The position numbers and the translations under genes are program-made. The notes under the pieces were generated by a model. It was not told the origin of the DNA and ran no database searches. It saw nothing but the letters and a program-made list of their open reading frames with translations. Of a stretch of 23,585 bases of DNA, positions 6,599 to 13,873 are shown piece after piece. Positions within the stretch are counted from its first letter, which is position 1; the number at the start of each line of letters is the position of its first letter. The stretch comes from CAYOLL01 sp964404765 [NCBI: uncultured Gemmatimonadota bacterium] (GTDB taxonomy: Bacteria; 4572-55): contig CAYOLL010000092.1 of NCBI GenBank assembly GCA_964404765.1, positions 1 through 23,585 on the forward strand. The letters are read 5' to 3'.

Positions 6599-8242
6599 AT
6601 GTTTAAAAGCTTGTCCAAATTTGATCTTATGGTCCGCTGGGTTGGCATGTCGGCGCTTTTAATGCTAAGCAGCTTCCAATGCACCCGAACCCATGAGAAT
6701 ACCGGCACTGCCGGCGCGCACGGTGGGAAACTGGTGGCGGCAATTGCCGCAGACGCTGATGTTTTCAACCCGATTCTTTACCAAACCGCTGTTACTGGGG
6801 ATTTGCTGCGGCTGATGTTTTTACCGACCCTGCGCTATGATCAGGACTTTAAACTCCAAACCGCGGATAAGCTGCCCTGTCTGGTGCAGTCCTGGCGATT
6901 TTCAGAAGATTTTTTGGAAGTGACACTCTTTTTAAAAGACGGCCTGAAATGGTCGGATGGACAACCCGTCACCGCCCGGGATATTGCTTTTACTTATACG
7001 CAGATGAAAGACCCCGGCATCCCGTACCCAAGTCGCAGTCAGCTGGATTTTGTGGAGAAATGCGCTGTAGTTAATGATTTGGAAATCACTTTCAAATTTA
7101 AAGAAGTTTATGCCAATGAGTTGGACGATCTGACGTTTATGGTTTTGCCTGCACATGTTTTTGAAAAAGTCAGCGCCACCGACTTCATCAATCATCCGTT
7201 TAATCAAAACCCCACCGTCGTTAGCGGGCACTATCGTTTAAAAACCTGGATGCGCGGGCAGCAAATTGAGTTGGAAGCGAATCCGGCTTGCAGTTTTTCG
7301 CCGCCAAAGCTGGATCGTCTCATTTTTCGGATTATTCCCGATCAATCGGCTCGCCTGACCAATCTTAAAAGCGGCGAGATCGACCTGGTAAGCGCTTTGC
7401 CGGCCTTAGAGGTGACGGAGTTAAAGCAAAATCCGAATTTGGAGGTAAAAATCTATACCGGTTCGCAGTATGATTATATCGGTTGGCTTAACACCCACCC
7501 GCTGTTTAAGGATCGTGAAGTCCGCCGGGCCATGACGATGGCGATTAACCGACAGCAGCTCATCGCCGCTTTGTATTACGGGTTTGCCCATGAATGCGTT
7601 GGCTCTATTCTGCCGGTGCAGAAAGAGTTCTTTAACACAACACTGCAACCACTGCCCTACAATCCGGAGGCCGCCAAGAAAATTCTGGCTGCGAAAGGCT
7701 GGAAAGACTCCGATGGCGACGGCATTTTGGATAAGGACGGTCAAAAATTTAGCTTTAAACTAAAGACGAATATCAACACCAAACAGCGCGTGGATGCCGT
7801 TACCATGATTCAAGCCGATTTACAAAAAATCGGTGTGGAAGTTATTCCGGATATCGTGGAATTTAACGTCATGGTTCAGCAGCAGTCTAATAAAGATTAC
7901 GAGGCTTTGATTTCCGGATTGCGACTGGCCCCGCCGTTTGACCCCACCGGTTCCTGGCACTCGAAAGAAATCAAGGGTGGCTTTAATTACGCTTGTTACA
8001 GCAGCGCAACCGTTGATTCACTCATCGATCTGGGTCGTCAAACGCTGGATAGCGACAAGGCCCGCGCGATCTGGTACCAATTTCAGGAAGTTTTATACGC
8101 CGATCAGCCGGTTACCTTTTTGTATCTGCGCGATAACATTGACGCCGTCAACAAGAAGTTTAAAGGGATTGTGACTTCGCCGCGCGGTATCTACTACAAT
8201 ATTTACGACTGGTATATAGAGGAAGCCACTGCCGCGAATTGA
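6599..8242 (+). CDS. ABC transporter substrate-binding protein, family 5, copy 2 (tandem paralogue)
   Basis: This 547-residue protein is collinear with the previous one along its whole length. It shares blocks such as 'LPCLVQSWRFSEDFLEVTLF', 'GLKWSDGQPVTARDIAFTYT', 'RAMTMAINRQQLIAALYYGF', 'DSDGDGILDKDGQKFSFKLK' and 'AVTMIQADLQKIGVEVI'. It is clearly the product of a tandem duplication followed by considerable divergence. The N-terminal signal runs to LSSFQC (Cys28). Gln before the Cys is unusual for a lipobox, so lipidation is less certain than for copy 1. The gap to copy 1 is 17 bp, so they are probably cotranscribed. Differences concentrate in the ligand-binding parts (for example 'YGKDPLF' versus 'LNTHPLF'), which suggests different ligand preference. 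It ends before a palindromic element that separates it from the convergent exbD gene. Confidence 0.92.
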   Translation: MFKSLSKFDLMVRWVGMSALLMLSSFQCTRTHENTGTAGAHGGKLVAAIAADADVFNPILYQTAVTGDLLRLMFLPTLRYDQDFKLQTADKLPCLVQSWRFSEDFLEVTLFLKDGLKWSDGQPVTARDIAFTYTQMKDPGIPYPSRSQLDFVEKCAVVNDLEITFKFKEVYANELDDLTFMVLPAHVFEKVSATDFINHPFNQNPTVVSGHYRLKTWMRGQQIELEANPACSFSPPKLDRLIFRIIPDQSARLTNLKSGEIDLVSALPALEVTELKQNPNLEVKIYTGSQYDYIGWLNTHPLFKDREVRRAMTMAINRQQLIAALYYGFAHECVGSILPVQKEFFNTTLQPLPYNPEAAKKILAAKGWKDSDGDGILDKDGQKFSFKLKTNINTKQRVDAVTMIQADLQKIGVEVIPDIVEFNVMVQQQSNKDYEALISGLRLAPPFDPTGSWHSKEIKGGFNYACYSSATVDSLIDLGRQTLDSDKARAIWYQFQEVLYADQPVTFLYLRDNIDAVNKKFKGIVTSPRGIYYNIYDWYIEEATAAN

Positions 8243-8302
8243 GGGGTATTATTTTCCATTGAAATTTATTGGTTAAAGCAACGAATACGTTTGTTACCAA
8301 TA

Positions 8303-8426
8303 TCATTAAGTTAAGGAAAGCTGACCCAATTGTCATTCTGAAAGAATCCTTTTCGAATCAAGCACCTTACAATTTTGAAAAAGATGCTTTCAGCATGACA
8401 ATTCTGCCCTGTGCTTAACTTAATGA
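8303..8426. repeat. 124-bp palindromic element with perfect 13-bp terminal inverted repeats
   Basis: The element begins TCATTAAGTTAAG (8303-8315) and ends with the exact reverse complement CTTAACTTAATGA (8414-8426). An inner arm pair, AATTGTCATTCTGAAAG (8329-8345) and CTTTCAGCATGACAATT (8387-8403), is also complementary with few mismatches. It fills the gap between the convergent genes for the second substrate-binding protein and ExbD, and may act as a bidirectional transcription stop. It is MITE-like and carries no coding potential. GTCATTCTGAA...-type repeats are another widely dispersed class in bacteria. Confidence 0.8.
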
Positions 8427-8456
8427 CCTTGCGTTTATTTCGACAAGCGCAGTGGT

Positions 8457-8879
8457 TTATGGCGTTTTGCTTTGCTTTTGGGCGGAGATGACCAGCTTGG
8501 TTGCGCCGGTATGTTTAATCACATCCAGGACTTTGACAATATCGCCGTAGGGCAGGGTTTTATCGGCTTCAAAAACGACAACGGGGTCTGGCTGTGCGCT
8601 TAACTGCTGTTTCAAGAGATCGGAAAGTGTTTCAAAGGTAACGCGCTCACTGTTGAGATAGATTTCATTTTGGGCATTTAAGGAGACGGTCAGGCTCTTT
8701 TGCGGGTCGGAACGGCTTTCGGAACTGGCCGCTGCCGGCAGTTTAATCTTTAACGCTCCGGTCAGCAGCACCGGACTGGTAATCATGAAGATGAGCAGCA
8801 AAACCAGCATGACATCCGTCAAAGGAGTGATGTTAATTTCCGAGAACTCTTTTTCTTCAGTCCGGTAGCGGCGCGGCAT
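8457..8879 (-). CDS. exbD: ExbD/TolR-family biopolymer transport protein
   Basis: This 140-residue inner-membrane protein has one N-terminal helix and a periplasmic domain. 'INITPLTDVMLVLLLIFMIT' (residues 15-34) holds the conserved proton-relaying aspartate, Asp22, at the start of the transmembrane helix. 'PYGDIVKVLDVIKHTGATKL' near the C-terminus is the typical periplasmic signature. With ExbB it forms the proton-driven motor that energises TonB- or Tol-type systems across the envelope. The start codon lies inside the 3' end of the exbB gene (23-bp overlap), so the pair is translationally coupled. No tonB or tolA gene lies nearby, so ExbD/TonB versus TolR/TolA cannot be settled from this window; the short size fits either. 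Confidence 0.93.
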   Translation of the reverse strand: MPRRYRTEEKEFSEINITPLTDVMLVLLLIFMITSPVLLTGALKIKLPAAASSESRSDPQKSLTVSLNAQNEIYLNSERVTFETLSDLLKQQLSAQPDPVVVFEADKTLPYGDIVKVLDVIKHTGATKLVISAQKQSKTP

Positions 8880-9525
8880 CGGTCCCCCTCTTTTTCTTCA
8901 GTTCATAAATGACTTCATGAATAGCGCCTTCAGCATAGGCCAGACTAATCTTGATTTTCTTAGAAAAATAATTGTAAAAGATAACCGCCGGCACGGCGAC
9001 GATTAAGCCTCCGGCTGTTGCGACCAGAGCCTCGGCAATGCCGCTCATTAAATGGTCATAGCCAGTGGTATCGTTCAGCGATAAAGCGGTGAAGGAGCGA
9101 ATAATCCCCACAACGGTGCCGAACAAACCAATGAACGGCGAAACACTGCCCAGTGTAGCCAATATGCCCAGGCCCTGCTCGAACCGGATCATTTCCTGAT
9201 CCAGCTTAATCAAGCCGCTGTTCATCAACTCATCCTTGGGATATTCGGGATGTTCCAGGATAAATTTAAAGACATTGAGCAGCGGCATGTCGGGCTTTGA
9301 TTCGCTGGGATGGGTACAGATGTACAGCGCTTCGCGCACATCACCTTTGATAAGGCAGCCGGTCACTTTTTGCATCAGGCCAACGATGGCTTTTTGGCTA
9401 ATGCTGGAAAACGCCAACAGTTTTTGAACAATAACGGCTAACGAGAGCACCGAGCAAAAGATCAGCACGTACATCGTATAGCCGCCCTTCATGATAAATT
9501 CCCAAAATGTCAGATTGTTAAACAT
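8857..9525 (-). CDS. exbB: ExbB/TolQ/MotA-family proton channel protein
   Basis: This is a 222-residue polytopic protein with the standard three helices: about 11-35 ('GGYTMYVLIFCSVLSLAVIV'), ~112-137 ('ILATLGSVSPFIGLFGTVVG') and ~155-180 ('ALVATAGGLIVAVPAVIFYN'). The Gly-Thr-Val-Gly-Ile motif in the second helix and the small-residue-rich third helix are hallmarks of the MotA/TolQ/ExbB channel fold. It supplies the scaffold of the proton-conducting motor around ExbD. The start at 9525 has AGAGGAG just upstream. The gene is first in the exbB-exbD pair, and only 28 bp separate it from an upstream gene remnant on the same strand, so its promoter may lie within or upstream of that remnant. Confidence 0.93.
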   Translation of the reverse strand: MFNNLTFWEFIMKGGYTMYVLIFCSVLSLAVIVQKLLAFSSISQKAIVGLMQKVTGCLIKGDVREALYICTHPSESKPDMPLLNVFKFILEHPEYPKDELMNSGLIKLDQEMIRFEQGLGILATLGSVSPFIGLFGTVVGIIRSFTALSLNDTTGYDHLMSGIAEALVATAGGLIVAVPAVIFYNYFSKKIKISLAYAEGAIHEVIYELKKKRGTDAAPLPD

Positions 9526-9553
9526 TAACTCCTCTTTTTTAAAATCACTGTGA

Positions 9554-9783
9554 CTACCTATTTGCTATCCAATTGGGTCGGCTAATCCAGGCAGTTTCGG
9601 CAACCGGCACGATAATCAACTTGTGCTTACGCACGACATCCGCCACATATTCCTGATCTTCACTGACATAGACAAAGGGCACACCGCGCATAATCACATC
9701 GGCGATCTTTGGTAAAAGTGCGGAAGAGATGCCATCTTTCGGGCACAATTGCTTGATCTGGTGCGGTTTAGTTCCAAAAGATC
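9554..9783 (-). pseudogene. Remnant of a CBS-domain protein (MgtE-like)
   Basis: The minus-strand frame is open from about 9783 and reads ...LLPKIADVIMRGVPFVYVSE and then DQEYVADVVRKHKLIIVPV before ending in an unrelated tail (ISRPNWIANR). The sequence is a good match to the second CBS repeat of MgtE-type magnesium channels, where 'DIM...VPxVxxxxDQEEVAxxxxKYDLxxLPVVDxxGxLxGxIT' is typical. Both the upstream CBS half and the downstream membrane domain are missing, and no ribosome-binding site precedes the only near start (TTG 9748). It therefore looks like a deletion remnant squeezed between exbB and the STAS-like gene. A short expressed CBS peptide cannot be excluded. Confidence 0.5.
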
Positions 9784-9802
9784 ACATCTCTTACCATTGG
9801 AC

Positions 9803-10201
9803 TTAGAAACCAATATCAATGCCCTCGAACCACCAGACAGCTTCCTGAACTACGGAAAAGTAGGCCACTTCCGACGACTCGTATTGGCTGGGCATCAGGT
9901 TGGGCCGTTGGGCCAGAATATGCGAGGAGAGGATCACGGCTATTTTTTGCACCCCGATGCGGAGCAGACGCGGAAACCACTCTTCATTGACCCAACGCTG
10001 GTCGTTCAGGGTCATGGTATGGAAATCGCTCCAATCCAGCAGGATATTAGCCGGCTGCTGAACGTAAAGTAAACCCAGGAGCTTGTTCATGCCGTCGCGC
10101 AGCAGCAAATCCCCGACATAACCGTTCCACTCCGCCCAAACACAGTTAACCCGCGGGTCATACCATATTTTTAAATGAATTTCACTGGATAGATACTCCA
10201 T
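9803..10201 (-). CDS. STAS/SpoIIAA-like domain protein
   Basis: The 132-residue soluble protein has the pattern of the SpoIIAA/STAS-like family: 'VNCVWAEWNGYVGDLLLRDG' (strand and helix), 'QPANILLDWSDFHTMTLNDQ' (the central strand and loop), 'RWVNEEWFPRLLRIGVQKIA' and a final strand-helix unit. Such proteins are small, of unknown or signalling function, and common beside sensory genes. I chose ATG 10201 because AGGTGG precedes it at a suitable distance and family members begin here. A longer in-frame reading to 10408 would overlap the DUF2905 gene on the same strand and its extra 69 residues look non-coding. It lies 38 bp behind the DUF2905 gene and is probably the last gene of the thioredoxin operon. 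Confidence 0.65.
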   Translation of the reverse strand: MEYLSSEIHLKIWYDPRVNCVWAEWNGYVGDLLLRDGMNKLLGLLYVQQPANILLDWSDFHTMTLNDQRWVNEEWFPRLLRIGVQKIAVILSSHILAQRPNLMPSQYESSEVAYFSVVQEAVWWFEGIDIGF

Positions 10202-10239
10202 GGCGCCACCACCTTTTGGAGGAGTTGTGGGTAAGACCG

Positions 10240-10440
10240 CTACTTTCGCCAGAACCACAGGATCGCCGATAGCAGCAGGCTCAACAGAATCATGCTGGTT
10301 ATGGGAAAATACACTTTTAAACGCGGCTTGTCGATGACGAGGTCGCCCGGCAGACGCCCGAATGGAATACGTCCCAACCACGGCCAAAGCAGTCCGATAG
10401 TAATGCAAGCAATACCAATGAAAATTAGCGCGCGCGACAT
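10240..10440 (-). CDS. DUF2905 family small membrane protein
   Basis: This 66-residue protein matches DUF2905. It has a first helix ('ALIFIGIACITIGLLWPWLG'), the conserved 'GRIPFGRLPGDLVID' loop, then 'VYFPITSMILLSLLLSAILW' as the second helix. The P-G-D motif between two membrane helices and the 'YFPI(T/A)(S/T)' start of the second helix are family signatures. The function of DUF2905 is unknown. It starts 6 bp after the stop of the thioredoxin-TPR gene and should be cotranscribed with it. Confidence 0.9.
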   Translation of the reverse strand: MSRALIFIGIACITIGLLWPWLGRIPFGRLPGDLVIDKPRLKVYFPITSMILLSLLLSAILWFWRK

Positions 10441-10446
10441 AGGGCG

Positions 10447-11250
10447 TCAGATATATAAGGCGCTGCTGAAAATCGGACGATACCGCTTCGTCAACTCATT
10501 TTCCTCGCCCAATGATTTAAAAATAGCAACACAGGCTTTGCGCGCGCCATCTTCATTGTATTGGCGGTCAACCCGGATGACATCAATAAAACCGGCCAGG
10601 GCTTTTTCGAAATCGAGCGCCCGCAGGGCTTCAATAGCGCGGGTATAGCCGGCTTTGCCCGGCCCGTCAGGTAACCCGTTGGCGTCGATAAGTTTCGTCA
10701 TCAGGCGTATACCTTCGGCTCGGTCGTAGAATTTTGAACCCTCTTGAATATCTTTAACAATTTCCATGGCTTTTTTGGCGTCCGTATAAATATGCGTCGT
10801 GGCCAATAGCGCCCGGGCTTCCTCATTATTCGGCTCGGCTTTGACAATGCCATCCAGAATTTTACCGGCGCTTTTGACGTCGCCATTCGCCAGTAATGCT
10901 TTGGCCTTAGCTAATTGTCCCTGCCCGGTATCCGGGACGGCTTTGCTCAACCATTGCTCAATGGCCTGCTCCGGTTGGGCCCCGACAAATTCACTAACAA
11001 CCTTGCCTTTAAAGACCAGCTTGACGCTGGGGATGCTTTGGATGCCAAATGCGCCGGCAATATCCGGCATAAGATCGACGTTTACCTTGACCAGCGCCCA
11101 TTGCCCTTCGTGTTTTTTGGCCAGCTTTTCCAGGATCGGCCCCAATGTTTTACAGGGCGCGCACCAATCTGCCCAAAAATCGACCAAAACCGGGATTTGC
11201 TGGCTGCGATCCAATACGTCTTTTTTAAAATCTTTGACTTCATGGCTCAT
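10447..11250 (-). CDS. ybbN: Thioredoxin-TPR protein, CnoX/YbbN-like
   Basis: The 267-residue protein has an N-terminal thioredoxin domain (residues ~1-105) with active site WCAPC (Cys30, Cys33) and the cis-proline segment 'IQSIPSVKLV'. A helical tetratricopeptide-like C-terminal half follows ('AKALLANGDVKSAGKILDGI', 'VKAEPNNEEARALLATTHIY', 'ALRALDFEKALAGFIDVIRV'). This architecture and length match the YbbN/CnoX co-chaperones. In E. coli CnoX the first active-site cysteine is lost, whereas here both cysteines are present, so redox activity is likely retained. A clear AAGGAG precedes the start at 11250. It heads a minus-strand group with the DUF2905 and STAS-like genes. A palindromic region lies directly upstream. 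Confidence 0.88.
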   Translation of the reverse strand: MSHEVKDFKKDVLDRSQQIPVLVDFWADWCAPCKTLGPILEKLAKKHEGQWALVKVNVDLMPDIAGAFGIQSIPSVKLVFKGKVVSEFVGAQPEQAIEQWLSKAVPDTGQGQLAKAKALLANGDVKSAGKILDGIVKAEPNNEEARALLATTHIYTDAKKAMEIVKDIQEGSKFYDRAEGIRLMTKLIDANGLPDGPGKAGYTRAIEALRALDFEKALAGFIDVIRVDRQYNEDGARKACVAIFKSLGEENELTKRYRPIFSSALYI

Positions 11251-11326
11251 CGTTTACTCCTTACTTAAAAGTCCTAACTTTAGGCCGCCATAATTTATAC
11301 TCGTTAAAGGTTGATTTTTGCAGAAA

Positions 11327-11406
11327 AGACCCTTAGGGTTTACTCTACGACGATCCAGCAAATTTGCGGGTTTTCACCAATTTTGGACAGAAAACCCTAA
11401 GGGTCT
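11327..11406. repeat. Inverted repeat AGACCCTTAGGGTTT pair
   Basis: AGACCCTTAGGGTTT (11327-11341) and AAACCCTAAGGGTCT (11392-11406) are perfect 15-bp inverted copies about 50 bp apart. Each arm is itself almost self-complementary around ACCCTWAGGGT. The same arm, with the central A/T reversed, forms the hairpin at 3074-3137. TTAGTCAGTATAAAC at 11428-11441 resembles the TAAGTSAMTATAAAC ends seen around 3036-3154, so both loci may hold related mobile repeats. The remaining bases of the 11251-11554 gap hold a small hairpin (11532-11553) and no gene that I can see. Confidence 0.75.
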
Positions 11407-11531
11407 GGAAATGCAATTTCTAACCCTTAGTCAGTATAAACTGGAGATTTCCCAAAATTGTCACATTTATAAACAGTCGGAAAGATAATGTCAAAAAGGC
11501 GGATTGTCCATCTTAAAGATAGGCTGATAAA

Positions 11532-11576
11532 CTGTAGATTCCAGAACCTACAGCCTAACCGCCTAACCGCCTAACC
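11532..11576. repeat. Small hairpin followed by three tandem GCCTAACC units
   Basis: CTGTAG-a-TTC-CA-GAA-c-CTACAG forms a short hairpin at 11532-11553. It is followed by three exact 8-bp units of GCCTAACC (11553-11576). The repeat units run into the end of the metalloenzyme gene, whose minus-strand stop is at 11555-11557, so copy-number change would alter its last residues. A related sequence, AGGCT...CTGTAG...ACAGCCTAA, occurs at 1737-1765 on the other side of the window. Confidence 0.6.
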
Positions 11577-12445
11577 ATACTCGCAAAATCTTCGATGCTG
11601 CTCATGCCGGCCAAGAACTCTGCCCCGCCCGCGCCCCAGGCAAAAGCCATGACCGGATTGCGGGTATGATTGCGCGTGGACAGGTCTTCGACGCCGCCAT
11701 GATCGCTGGTTAAAACGACCAGATGCTGCGTCAGATCCAGACAGCCCAATAACCGATCCAGAAGCGCTTCCACATCCAGCAAGATTTGTTGCGCCCAGGC
11801 CATGTCCTGCGCATGGCCGGCTTTGTCGGTCAAAAAAAACTCATATAGGGAAAAGTCATACGGCGCGCACGCTTTAGCCAAAATTTCGCCGGCCTGCGCC
11901 GGGGTCCAAATGGGCGCGGTGTAACCCTTTTCGATAAGCAGGCGATTGGTGAAATCAAAGGTCAGCGCCCGCTCCGCATAAAGATCGTCCAGTGTGGCAA
12001 AGCCAATATCTGCCGCCAAAGTTGCCAGGGTTGTGGCTGATAAACGATTGGCGTTTAGCAGGCGTTCCTGATTTTCAAAAAAAATCGGTGGGAAAACATT
12101 GAGAAAGGCTGTATTTTTGCCAGACGCCTTGATCTTTTTAAAGATCGAGTGTTCAAATAACAGTTCGCGCAGTGTTTGATTCGGATAGCCGGTTTTATGT
12201 CGGCCAAATAATTGGGCGGCATTGTGGCCGGTGAGCAGTGTGGTTTGGCCAGTGGCGCTTTGAGGCCGACCCGGCATGCCCAGTGTCGCATCTAACGATT
12301 TGAACACACCGTCAAAAGGCAAGGCCGTCGCGGCCTCATCCTGAAACCGGTTGAATATCCGCAACTGAGCGTGGCAGCATGGGTTGATCTGCGGATCCCG
12401 CACACCAAGACCGAGCGCGTCAATAAAAAAGAACAGGATTTTCAC
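11555..12445 (-). CDS. Alkaline-phosphatase-superfamily metalloenzyme (phosphomutase-like)
   Basis: The 296-residue protein belongs to the metalloenzyme branch containing phosphoglycerate mutase and phosphopentomutase. 'ILFFFIDALGLG' has the first metal-binding Asp near residue 9. 'QSATGQTTLLTGHNAA' carries the probable Ser/Thr nucleophile region, 'DKAGHAQD' binds metal, and 'VVLTSDHGGVEDLSTRNHTR' supplies the Asp-His and final His ligands. It is shorter than the classic enzymes and lacks their large inserted domain, so its substrate is unknown. The start is GTG 12445, five bases after the stop of the upstream methyltransferase gene, so the two are cotranscribed. Its 3' end runs into a tandem GGTTAGGC repeat that encodes the last residues (VRRLGG). 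Confidence 0.85.
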   Translation of the reverse strand: MKILFFFIDALGLGVRDPQINPCCHAQLRIFNRFQDEAATALPFDGVFKSLDATLGMPGRPQSATGQTTLLTGHNAAQLFGRHKTGYPNQTLRELLFEHSIFKKIKASGKNTAFLNVFPPIFFENQERLLNANRLSATTLATLAADIGFATLDDLYAERALTFDFTNRLLIEKGYTAPIWTPAQAGEILAKACAPYDFSLYEFFLTDKAGHAQDMAWAQQILLDVEALLDRLLGCLDLTQHLVVLTSDHGGVEDLSTRNHTRNPVMAFAWGAGGAEFLAGMSSIEDFASMVRRLGG

Positions 12446-12450
12446 CGGGA

Positions 12451-13245
12451 TTACGCCTTTTTTCGCAAGATATAGTTGTCCTGTTCCAGATGTGGCTTTG
12501 CTTCGCCGGGTTTATAGCTGAGCAGCTCAAAGCCGGTCAGCATCCGCCGGGTCACGTAGGCGTTCGGATGGAAGCTGCCGAAGTTGTTGCTGCCCTCTGG
12601 ACCAAAGCTGACCGTGACCATTTCGCCGGCGTCGTACAATTCCTTTTGCTCCGGCGGTAAGTGCGCTACAAATTGGCTGCCGTGGGTAGATAAGTAGAGG
12701 ATGCCGCCCGGTTTAAGCACTCGCCATAATTCGGCCAGCCAACGTCGTTGCAAATCCTCGCCAAAACAGCAGAAAACGGAACGGGCCAGGATAAAGTCGA
12801 ACATATTATCGTCAAATTGGAGCGGAGGCTCAAGTTCATTTTGGCTAAAACGGCCAAACGGCAGATTTTTGCTGCACCAGGCAACGAGTTCCGGATTGTA
12901 ATCGACCCCGAAGAGCGTTGTACTTTTAAGCCCGGCCAGATGCCGGCTAATCCGGCCGCAGCCGCAGCCAAAATCCAACAGGGTCCGAAAGTTGGCCAAA
13001 TCTAATCCGGCTGTCTGCAAATGGCTTTTTATATCTGCCGTAATGATTTGCCCGGAATGAAAATAAATGGCCCGCCATACATTAATGGTGACCCAAAAAA
13101 TGTAGCGCGCCGGCGGCAATGGTAAGCCGTCGGGCGACTTCAGGCGATAAGTCAATTCCTGCCACAATACCGGCAGACGCATGGTTTTGAGCGAGTTGAG
13201 CGTCAGGCGCAGGTAGTCAATTCCGGTGAGTTTCATACTTGTCAT
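12451..13245 (-). CDS. Class I SAM-dependent methyltransferase
   Basis: This is a 264-residue methyltransferase. The glycine-rich AdoMet motif is 'FRTLLDFGCGCGRISRHL' (~85-102). Motif II is 'LFGVDYNPELVAWC', and 'FDFILARSVFCCFGED' is the motif-IV strand that also recruits substrate. 'RRWLAELWRVLKPGGILYLS' is the typical post-motif segment of the type-11/25 families. The N-terminal ~80 residues are helical and probably cap the active site. The substrate is not readable. No strong ribosome-binding site precedes ATG 13245; Met4 (13236) is an alternative. It is divergent from the DUF985 cupin gene, the two starts being under 40 bp apart, so the promoters must overlap. The metalloenzyme gene follows five bases downstream. 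Confidence 0.88.
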   Translation of the reverse strand: MTSMKLTGIDYLRLTLNSLKTMRLPVLWQELTYRLKSPDGLPLPPARYIFWVTINVWRAIYFHSGQIITADIKSHLQTAGLDLANFRTLLDFGCGCGRISRHLAGLKSTTLFGVDYNPELVAWCSKNLPFGRFSQNELEPPLQFDDNMFDFILARSVFCCFGEDLQRRWLAELWRVLKPGGILYLSTHGSQFVAHLPPEQKELYDAGEMVTVSFGPEGSNNFGSFHPNAYVTRRMLTGFELLSYKPGEAKPHLEQDNYILRKKA

Positions 13246-13283
13246 GACAATTGTCTATAGTAAAAATGACTGGAGCAAATAGG

Positions 13284-13835
13284 ATGAGTTCAAAAAATAT
13301 AACTGCCGACGACTGGATTACTGCTTTGAATATGCAGGCGCATCCCGAAGGCGGCTATTTCGCCGAAACATACCGATCGGCACAATTTATTGCCCGGCAA
13401 GCTTTGCCGGCGCATTATGCGGGTGACCGGATTTTCAGCACGGCAATTTATTTTTTGCTGAAAAGCGGCCAGGTTTCACGGTTGCACCGCCTTAAGTCCG
13501 ATGAAATCTGGCATTGGTACGCCGGCTCAACAGCCACAATTCATATTCTTTATGCCGACGGGACTTATGTCGGGATACAGTTGGGTCAAAGTCCGATGGA
13601 TGGAGCGCTTCCGCAGGCGGTTGTTCCGGCGGGAGTATGGTTTGGGGTAACAGTCGGCGCTGCCGATTCATACACGCTGTGTGGCTGTACGGTTTCGCCC
13701 GGTTTCGATTTTGCCGATTTCGAGCTGGCGGATCGGGCGATTTTACTGGCCCAATATCAACAGCATCAAGCGCTTATCGCGATGCTAACGCCGGAACTTA
13801 AAAATACACCTGACTATTCAGTGACCGAGACCTGA
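13284..13835 (+). CDS. DUF985 (cupin_5) family protein
   Basis: The 183-residue single-domain cupin matches DUF985 along its whole length. Segments are 'LNMQAHPEGGYFAETYRS', 'STAIYFLLKSGQVSRLHRLK', 'SDEIWHWYAGSTATIHIL', 'AVVPAGVWFGVTVG' and 'YTLCGCTVSPGFDFADFELA'. The HPEGG, LHR-x-x-SDEIWH and PGFDF motifs are invariant in this family. It has a beta-barrel fold and is sometimes described as a putative sugar epimerase-like or ureidoglycolate-related cupin, with no agreed function. I chose ATG 13284 because GGAG lies eight bases upstream; an in-frame TTG at 13251 would overlap the region needed by the divergent methyltransferase. The stop is embedded in a repeat-like run (AAACCCTACGGGTCT at 13835-13849). 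Confidence 0.9.
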   Translation: MSSKNITADDWITALNMQAHPEGGYFAETYRSAQFIARQALPAHYAGDRIFSTAIYFLLKSGQVSRLHRLKSDEIWHWYAGSTATIHILYADGTYVGIQLGQSPMDGALPQAVVPAGVWFGVTVGAADSYTLCGCTVSPGFDFADFELADRAILLAQYQQHQALIAMLTPELKNTPDYSVTET

Positions 13836-13873
13836 AACCCTACGGGTCTACGGGTCTCGGGTCTCATTGTAAT

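Noticed and set aside
10202-10408. Longer N-terminus for the STAS-like protein
   Set aside because: It would overlap the DUF2905 gene in another frame on the same strand, and the extra residues look unlike protein. ATG 10201 has a ribosome-binding site.
13251-13283. TTG start for the DUF985 protein
   Set aside because: The extra 11 residues are not part of the family, and ATG 13284 has a properly spaced GGAG.
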